Source: Plotosus lineatus (Eukaryota > Chordata > Actinopteri > Siluriformes > Plotosidae). From it: 64,000 nt of DNA. The stretch covers positions 50,142,501 to 50,206,500 of the forward strand of contig CM045731.1 of the NCBI GenBank assembly GCA_024760905.1. Direction: 5' to 3'. The stretch's first letter is position 1. Every line of letters starts with the position of its first letter. This document shows, piece after piece, positions 47,113-64,000 of the stretch. The notes below the pieces were generated by a model. The model did not search any database. It was not told where the DNA came from and saw nothing but the letters and a program-made list of their open reading frames with translations. A program made the position numbers and the translations under genes.

Positions 47113-47164
<52 letters not shown>
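47113..47164. repeat. (AT)n next to RTE copy
   Basis: AT run joined directly to the CTT-type tail of the RTE at 47165-50321; AT repeats resume at its other end. Confidence 0.95.
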
Positions 47165-47166
<2 letters not shown>

Positions 47167-50100
47167 TCTTCTTCTTCTTCTTTTACTTTCGGCTGCTCCC
47201 TTCAGGGGTCGCCACAGCAAATCATCCGCCTCCACCTCACCCTGTCCTCCGCATCTTCTTTTCTGACTCCAACGACCTTCATGTCTTCCTTCACCACATC
47301 CATAAATCTCTTCTTCGGTCTTCCTCGAGGCCTTCTGCCTGGTAGTTCCAACCTCAGCATCCTACTGCCAATATACTCACTATCCCTCCTCTGTACATGT
47401 CCAAACCATCTCAATCTAGCCTCTCTGACTTTGTCTCCAAAACATCTTACATGGGCTGTCCCTCTGATATACTCATTTCTGATCCTATCCATCCTCGTTA
47501 CTCCCAGGGAGAACCTCAACATTTTCATCTCCGCTACCTCCAGCTCTGCCTCCTGCCTTTTCCTCAGCGCCACTGTTTCTAAGCCATACAACATCGCTGG
47601 CCTCACCATCATCTTGTACACTTTTCCCTTCATTCTTGCTGACACTCTCCTATCGCACATCACACCGAATACTTTTCTCCAACCATTCCAGCCTGCCTGC
47701 ACAAGTTTCTTCACCTCTTTTCCACACTCTCCATTGCTCTGGATTGTTGAGCCTAAGTACTTAAAATCCTCCACCTTCGTTATCTCTGCTCCCTGTAACA
47801 TCACCGTTCCTCCTGGGTCCTTCTCATTCACACACATGTATTCTGATTTTCTGAGGCTAACCTTCATTCCTCTCCTTTCCAGGGCATACCTCCACCTCTC
47901 TAGATTTTCCTGCACTTGTTCTCTGCTCTCACTACAGATCACGATGTCATCTGCAAACATCATAGTCCATGGAGATTCTTGTCTCACCTCGTCTGTCAGC
48001 CTGTCCATCACCATAGCAAACAAGAAGGGGCTCAGAGCTGACCCTTGATGCAGTCCCACCTCCACCTTGAATTAAATCGGTCACACCGACAGCACACCTC
48101 ACCACTGTCTTACATCTCTCATACATGTCCTGCACCACTCTAACATACTTCTCTGCCACTCCAGACTTCCTCATGCAATACCACAGTTCTTCTCTTGGCA
48201 CCCTGTCATATGCTTTTTCCAGATCCACAAAGGCACAATGTAGCTCCCTCTGACCTTCTCTGTACTTCTCTATTAACATCCTCAAGGCAAACATTGCATC
48301 TGTGGTGCTCTTTCTTGGCATGAAACCAAACTGTTGTCCACAAATGCTGACCTCTGCCCTTAGTCTAGCTTCCACTATTCTTTCCCATAACTTCATCGTA
48401 TGGCTCATCAACTTTATCCCTCTGTAGTTGCTGCAACTCTGCACGTCTCCCTTGTTCTTAAAAATGGGCACCAGCACACTTCTCCTCCACTCCTCCGGCA
48501 TCTGCTCACTCTCTAGTACCGTGTTGAATGTTCTTGTCAGAAAATGTACTGCTACCTCTCCTAGACACTTCCATACCTCCACAGGTATGTCATCAGGACC
48601 AACTGCCTTTCCATTCTTCATCCTCTTCAATGCCCTTCTCACTTCACCCTTACTGATCTTTGCTACATCCTGCTCCTCAATGGTTACCTCTTCTACTCTT
48701 TTTTCTCTCTCATTTTCCTCATTCATCAGCTCTTCAAAGTACTCTTTCCATCTTCCCAGCACACTTCTGTCATTAGTCAATAGAGTTCCCTCTCTGTCCT
48801 TTATCAATCTAACTTGCTGCACGTCCTTCCCATCTCTATTTCTCTGCTGTGCCAACCTGTATAGATCTTTTTCTCCTTCTTTACTATCCAACCTATCATA
48901 CAAGTCATCATATGCCCTCTGTTTGGCCTTAGCCACTGCTACTTTCGCCTTACGCTGTGTCTCCCTGTACTCCTGTTTACTCTCTTCGGTCCTCTCAATG
49001 TCCCACTTCTTCTTGGCTAACCTCTTCCTTTGTACACACTCCTGCACTTCCTCATTCCACCACCAAGTCTCCTTATCTACTTTCCTTCCAGAGGACACAC
49101 CAAGTACTCTCCTTCCTGTGTCCCTGATCACATTTGCTGTGGTTGTCCAGTCATTTGGAAGCACTTCCTGGCCACCCAAAGCCTGTTTCAACTCCTCCTT
49201 GAAGACAACACGACACTCTTCCTTTTTCAGCTTCCACCACTTTGTCTTCTGCTCTGCCTTTGCCTTTTTCACCTTTCTCACCATCAGAGTCATCCTGCAC
49301 ACCACCATCCTATGCTGTTTGGCAACACTCTTACCCACTATGACTTTGCAGTCACTGACTTCCTTCAAATTACATCGCCTACACAAGATGTAGTCTACCT
49401 GTGTGCTCCTACCTCCGCTTTTATAAGTCACCCTATGCTCCTGTTTCTTCTCGAAGAAAGTATTCACCACAGCCATTTCCATCCTTTTTGCAAAATCTAT
49501 CAACATCTGTCCTTCTGCGTTCCTGTCCTGGATACCAAATCTGCCCATCACTTCCTCGTCCCCTCTGTTGCCTGCACCAACATGTCCATTGAAGTCTGCA
49601 CCAATGACCACTCTTTCACCTCTGGGGGTACTCTGCATCACTTCATCTAAGTCACTCCAGAATCTCTCCTTCTCTTCTAGCTCACATCCTGCCTGTGGGG
49701 CATAAGCACTAACAACATTGAGCATTACACCTTCAGTTTCTAACTTGAGACTCATCACTCTGTCTGACACTCTTTTCACTTTTAGAACATTCCTGACAAA
49801 CTCCTCCTTCAAGATGACTCCGACTTCATTTCTCTTCCCATCCACACCGTGATAAAATAGCTTAAACCCTGATCCTAAGCTTTTAGCTTTGCTACCTTTC
49901 CACCTGGTCTCCTGAACACACAGTATGTCCACCTTCCTCCTCTGCATCATGTCAACCAGCTCTCTACCTTTTCTGTGCATAGTTCCAACATTCAAAGTCC
50001 CCACTCTCAGTCCTAGACTCATGCCTTTCCTCTTCTCTCTCTGCCTACGGACACGCCTCCCACCTCTCCTTCTTCGACGTCTTCGACCAACAGTAGTCCA

Positions 50101-50318
50101 ATTTCCATCAGCACCCTGTTGATTGACAGCACTGATGACGGTCGTTGTTAACCCGGGCCTCGACCGATCCGGTATGGAGGTAATACTTTTGATTTGCATT
50201 ATAAATAATTGGCATTGGGTTTACGTCGGTTGCCCTTCCTGACACAACCCTCTGCATTTCTCCGGCTTGGGACTGCATGAGGGGAGAGACACTGGTTAGT
50301 GCCCCCACCTCATGGGTG

Positions 50319-50321
<3 letters not shown>
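47165..50321 (-). mobile_element. full-length RTE LINE, minus strand
   Basis: Antisense 3' tail (CTT)n and GGGGTCGCCACAGC at 47165, and a 5' end like that of the intact copy at about 50321. Both flanks are AT repeats, so the target duplication cannot be read. Confidence 0.92.
47202..50199 (-). pseudogene. RTE LINE polyprotein with one frameshift
   Basis: The frame opens at 50199 and covers the endonuclease ([14 protein letters not shown]) and the RT through [13 protein letters not shown] small lesion at about 48066-48085, where the sequence is one base longer than the intact copy, shifts the frame. The second frame (48065-47202) carries [11 protein letters not shown] and the basic GRRPRGRPKK tail. 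Otherwise open, so inactivation looks recent. Confidence 0.92.

Positions 50322-50381
<60 letters not shown>
50322..50381. repeat. (AT)n microsatellite
   Basis: AT run on the 5' side of the RTE copy. Confidence 0.93.
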
Positions 50382-50383
<2 letters not shown>

Positions 50384-50458
50384 TTTCTAATGTTTATATT
50401 TAATTATCAATAAATGTCATAGTAAAAAATTACGTTTTTCTTAATTATTACTACATTT

Positions 50459-50571
<113 letters not shown>

Positions 50572-50994
50572 TGTATGTAACATTTTTTAAGTTCAGGTTG
50601 CACTTTTATGGTTTTTAATTTTGTCTTGTCCTCATGAATAACACACCTGTATGAGTCACCAATTCTTTTCTTCTGTTATTAACTTCTTTATTAATTTGCA
50701 TTACTGTACACACAGTATGTAAGCCATCCCTCGAGTTCCTTATCATAGGTGGAGTTTCACTGTTTCCTCTTTCAGTCTATATAAAATGAATTACTTTCTC
50801 CTAATGCATTTAATGGAAACAGAAAAATGTAAGTTCAATATTATTTCACTTTTATTATATTTGCTATAATGTAATATTTTATTGGTTTTTAATATATCAG
50901 ATATACTGTAGTACAGTGTTACAGCATGGTGACAAAGAGTGAAATGAGAGAAAATCCAAAGTTAAAATTTGAACCCTCACAATTACATTTGTCA

Positions 50995-51325
50995 TGAATT
51001 CATTTTTTAAGCTGCTTAGGCCTAACTAGGGTTGCGGGGATGCTGGCGCCTATCTCAACCAACTTTGGTTGAGGGTAGGATACATCCTGGATAGCTTGCC
51101 AGGCCATCGCAGGGCCAACACTCACACAACAATTCACACACTCCTAGGGGTGATTTGGAACAGAGAGTTAGTTTAGCCTACTCTGCATGCTTTTGGACTG
51201 TGGGAGGAAACTGGAGTACCCATAGGAATCATGCAAACTCCACACAGAAATGCTCAGGCTGGGAATCGAACCCTTCTTGCAGTGATGTGGACGTGCTACC
51301 AACTACACCACCATGCTGACCAGTT
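50995..51325 (-). repeat. V-SINE-like element, antisense
   Basis: CCTAACTAGGGTTGCGGGG tail, GGACTGTGGGAGGAAACTGG centre, antisense head GGAATCGAACCC. Confidence 0.78.
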
Positions 51326-51758
51326 ACATACGTATTGTGTTTTGATTTTTTTGTATACAGAATATCATTTTTGAACTAGTGTAAATAACAGTGCTTTTTA
51401 TGAAGTTTTCATTCAGAAATACTAGAATTTGTAAAAGTAGCCCTCTATGGAATATGCTCGATTTTATTTCTGAAAAATCCATTTTTCTGACACTCCAATT
51501 ATCACTGTATTAATGTGACCAGTAGTTGATGAGTTACCTTGGCATTGGTGGAAGTCTAAACACAAAAACAGCAAGGCGCCAAGCTGTGAGTGAGAAAACT
51601 GATAAATGTGCACTGTCATTGTCTTGAAACTTTGTTGAGTTCTAACCTTGAATCACTTAATCACGGATTGCATTGATCTTAAATTCATTAAAAATCAACA
51701 CGATATGGATCATTTTATTTTTGTTTAATTTTAAAACGCACCTTGATTTTTTTCCAGA

Positions 51759-51893
51759 CAGTTTCAGTGGCTCTCTTGACTCACATAATGCCAGCGACTA
51801 TCACAAAGGGTTATTAAATTATACAGAAGTGCCTACATTCTCTGAAATGACCCGATCAGTGTCGGAGGTGGTATCAACCTGCACTTCAACTTA
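51759..51893 (+). CDS. possible terminal exon of an upstream gene
   Basis: Follows a good acceptor (TGATTTTTTTCCAG). In one frame it reads SFSGSLDSHNASDYHKG, then LLNYTEVPTFSEM, and stops at TAA; AATAAA follows within about 35 bp. Hydrophilic and Ser/Thr-rich, which could be a cytoplasmic tail. I do not recognise it and see no upstream exon; mobile DNA fills the 5 kb before it. Confidence 0.35.
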
Positions 51894-52467
51894 AAGCACC
51901 AAGTTTGAGTGGAATCTTTCTGAAAATAAAAACAACTCCCTCAAGGCTGATTAAAAATTACGTACTTTTAGTACGTACTGGCTAGTGTTTCTAACGAGAG
52001 CCCATGGCTGGGTTTCGAGACAATGATACTGTATATAAGAGGGAAAAATGATGCCTTTGTTAAGGGTCAGGGGTTGTAGCTCAGTAAATTGTGATTCTCT
52101 GACTATGTTCGTTTTCCCCGCAGACTCCTCTCATGTTTTTTTTTAAGTGATAAATAAAGATGTAAAAATTCTTGCAGGTTCAAATCTTTAAATAAACTTA
52201 ACCGAGAATGTCATTCTCAAACTAATGACTACATGGTTTCTTTAAATTTATTCTGTAGAAATGAGCAGTTTATTTGGCAGAAAATATATATATTTGGAGA
52301 ATTTAAATTCTGTTAGATTTACAATACTGTATATAAATATAAATGTAACTAATTTTGCCCTTCTATTTTTATTTATAGATAAACATCCTGAATAAATATT
52401 ACTTCTCCTTTTTACTGCAAGAGCTAAATATTAGACCGAGCCTTGTGTCCAGCATTTACAGTTGAAG

Positions 52468-61673
<9,206 letters not shown>

Positions 61674-62380
61674 TAAAGCATGGCATCCACTAGAGTTTCT
61701 ACCCTTTTACAAAGTCCTTTTACAAAACCTGTTAATATTACAGTTCTGAGATCAGTTAAGATTCATTTTGATTTCTGAAGATTCTAGTTTGGTGTCACAA
61801 GTTAGTCTTCCTTCTATACTTTCCAGTATTCAACCCACTTAACTCTATCACTTCACACTTAACACTTAACCTTACTTTCTACCTGTCTGCACTCACCTAC
61901 AATCACACCCATACTATATACAGTAATTACCCAGTTCACAAGCACACTTTGTGTTGTATTGCCTCTTTGTTTATTGCCAGTGTTCTCAACATTTAGTTAT
62001 TATGATCTTTGTTTGTTTAATGTTTGCAATTCTGTGCCTTGCCTGTAAAGTTGCATGATCTTTGCCTGCTTAGCATTACTTATTTCTGCACTGCCTTTGA
62101 TGTACTGTCTACCTGACTGCATGAACTCTGCCTGTCACATTATTGGACTGTGTATCTGGTTTTGTCCCCCTGATTTTCATTAAGTATTGTTTACCTGCAA
62201 AGTGCATCTATCTCACACTATGCTAATTCATGGCATGATGTTCAGTCTGAACACTAATTGCTATTTTGTTTGACTGGAAAAGAAAAAATGTTACACTTAA
62301 ATGTGTGATTTTTTTCACTGAATATGTTGTTGTTGTTGCTATTGCTGTTTGTCCTTCAAGGTTAAAGATGCCCATGACTA
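61674..62380. other. 3' flank of CCP gene
   Basis: AT-rich, probably 3' UTR then intergenic. No clear AATAAA seen. Confidence 0.4.
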
Positions 62381-62389
62381 CATATCATA

Positions 62390-63201
62390 TCAATGATCAG
62401 TGGCTGTGGGTCCAGAGATGGCTACTGAGGCCAATCCAGGCCTGAAAGCCTTGCCCACACACAGGACAAGTGTGGGTGGGGTGCTGCAATGGAAATAGAG
62501 GCAGCTAGAGCTTTGCGGGCTGCGTGTTTCTGCTGTGCCTCTGCAGTTCTTTGCTTCTCCACTGCATGGGCACTTGTGAAGACTTTGCTTCACCAAGCTG
62601 AGCAGTTGGTAGCAAGCTGCTCCCAAGTGCTGACCTTGAAGTTCATGTCCTTGAGGGACCCATTAAAGCCATCTTTGAAATGTTTCTTCTGTCCCCAACT
62701 GAATGCTTACCTTCACAAAGGTCTCCGGAAAGTAGCTGTTTGGGCAGTCAACTGTCTGTCATTCTGACAATATGGCCCGCCCATCTGACCTACGCTTTCT
62801 GTAGGAGGGTGTGGATGCTGGGAATGCCGGCTTGTTCCAGGACTTCCGTGTCCAGCCTGAAGTTCCTGTCCCTTCACCGTGATGTGTGGTTCCTGGTAGG
62901 GCTGTCCTGGCATGTGCTGGTACTTAGTTTTTTTGGAGCTTATGGTGAGACAGAAGTTGTCACAGGCTCTTAAGAAGCAGTCCATTTCATGCTGCATCTT
63001 CTGTTCTGTGCCAGCATTGTGGGCGCAGTCATCAGTGAACAAGAAGTCTCTGATGACAGTCTCCTTCACCTTGGTAACAGCCTGCAGGAACCTGAGATTG
63101 AACAGTCCACTGTCAGTCCTGTGCCTGACATGCATCCCATCCTGGCAATCATGGAAAGCGTCTGTCAGCATGGCTGAAAAGACCATGCTAAAGAGCATTG
63201 G
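62390..63201 (-). pseudogene. LINE reverse transcriptase fragment
   Basis: Minus-strand RT pieces: LTPMLFSMVFSAMLTDAF, FLFTDDCAHNAGTEQ (F-TDD for the usual F-ADD), then a degenerate Cys/His end (CVGKAFRPGLASVAISG). The thumb region is frameshifted. Cut at 63201 by the chromovirus LTR. Confidence 0.8.
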
Positions 63202-63563
63202 TGTTAAGCCTGGAGTGTATGCGTCGGACCCAGAGATGCAGGAGACCATAAGAAGATTCAACGATTTTATTTTGCACTTGGAACTCTAAATCACGGGAAT
63301 AATAAATCAATGGAACTGGTCGAGCATGAAGCAAGATACCAGGGTCAGAGAGAAAGCAGAGGAACGGGATCACTGGGAAGACAATCTTCTGACATCGGAG
63401 GGAAGCGTGCCGCTCCCATTAATAGCTGGCTGTTTGCTGATTGCAGAGTGGGACCAGGTGCGCTCTTCTGGAACTCGCCTACCGGCAACAGCCACGCCCC
63501 TCGCCAGCGCCTGCAATGACTGAAGAAGAGAATTAATGCCGCCAGCCAGCACAGACCATAACA
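63202..63563 (-). repeat. 3' LTR of a Ty3/Gypsy chromovirus
   Basis: On minus it starts TGTTATGGTCTGTGC and ends CTTAACA, 362 bp, with AATAAA near 63266. A purine tract (GGGGGAGGGCAC on minus) borders it. Confidence 0.8.
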
Positions 63564-64000
63564 GTGCCCTCCCCCTTAAGGGGCGCCACCTAGCGCCTGA
63601 CCAGGCTTGCCCGGGAACTGACGATGAAACATGTCTAATAAGTCTGGGTAAAGGATTAGTGAGCGGGGAATCCATGAGCGTTCTTCGGGTCCATACCCCT
63701 CCCAGTCCACTAGGTACTGAAAACCTCGACCCCGTCTGTGTACATCGAGGATACGGTTGACTGTGTATGCGGGATGTCCATCAATCAGCTGAGGAGGAGG
63801 GGGTGGGGAAGAGGACTTTCTACCGTGGGCTTAATCAGGGAAACATGGAATACTGGGTGTACCTTGAGTGAGGATGGGACTCTTAGTCGGATGGTTCTAG
63901 GGTTTATAATTTTTTCTATTACACAGGGCCCAATGTATCTGGGAGACAGTTTCTTGGAGTCAACTTGCAGTGGCAGGTCCTGGGAGGAGAGCCACACTTG
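63564..64000 (-). pseudogene. pol: chromovirus pol C-terminus (integrase end, chromodomain)
   Basis: Minus strand, running off the right edge. 63997-63785 reads [18 protein letters not shown] and [11 protein letters not shown], the integrase C-terminal GPY/F-type module. A chromodomain-like stretch follows in shifted frame (about 63780-63640) with a Pro-rich linker before it. Enzymes upstream lie outside the window. The frameshift suggests it is inactive, although I may have misjudged the boundary. Confidence 0.82.

Overview
The window looks like repeat-rich DNA from a ray-finned fish. It carries RTE-type LINEs ending in GAA-type repeats, Tc1 transposons, many tRNA-headed SINEs, a gammaretrovirus-like provirus with a fish-type Env, a Ty3/Gypsy chromovirus end, long AT and GT microsatellites, and split vertebrate genes with consensus splice sites. 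I cannot place the species.

Layout. (1) About 1-12.4 kb and 27.4-35.9 kb are two copies of one duplicated segment. Each holds minus-strand exons of the same gene, which I read as a paralogue of the C-terminal part of ICE1 (little elongation complex subunit 1). Copy 2 reaches the stop codon at 26796; copy 1 runs off the left edge. Copy 1 alone carries a foldback DNA transposon (2311-3935) and a nearly intact RTE LINE (4159-7331); copy 2 alone carries a SINE at 30655. Each copy therefore shows the empty site for insertions in the other. (2) 12.4-25.6 kb holds LINE pieces and a second foldback element split by a 9.4-kb provirus (14154-23576). The provirus has near-identical LTRs, a tRNA-Pro primer site, a 4-bp target duplication, an 82-bp tandem hairpin array in its leader, and an interior built from two retroviral genomes. 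(3) 36-50.4 kb is mobile DNA: two Tc1 copies, a hAT-like element, SINEs, and a second full-length RTE LINE with one frameshift. (4) 51.7-61.7 kb carries an orphan terminal exon and then a complete plus-strand gene of nine coding exons for a secreted protein of seven complement control (CCP/sushi) domains. (5) The right edge has a LINE fragment split by the 3' end of a minus-strand chromovirus.

Host genes. The ICE1-like pair would belong to RNA polymerase II small nuclear RNA transcription if functional, but both copies appear to lack most of the usual ICE1 length. The CCP gene fits the fish regulators of complement activation. Nothing suggests the two loci work together. Much of the window's interest lies in how its mobile elements are put together: tRNA-headed SINEs carrying both ends of the resident RTE LINE, a foldback transposon carrying LINE endonuclease sequence, and a two-genome provirus that moved recently although its genes are broken.
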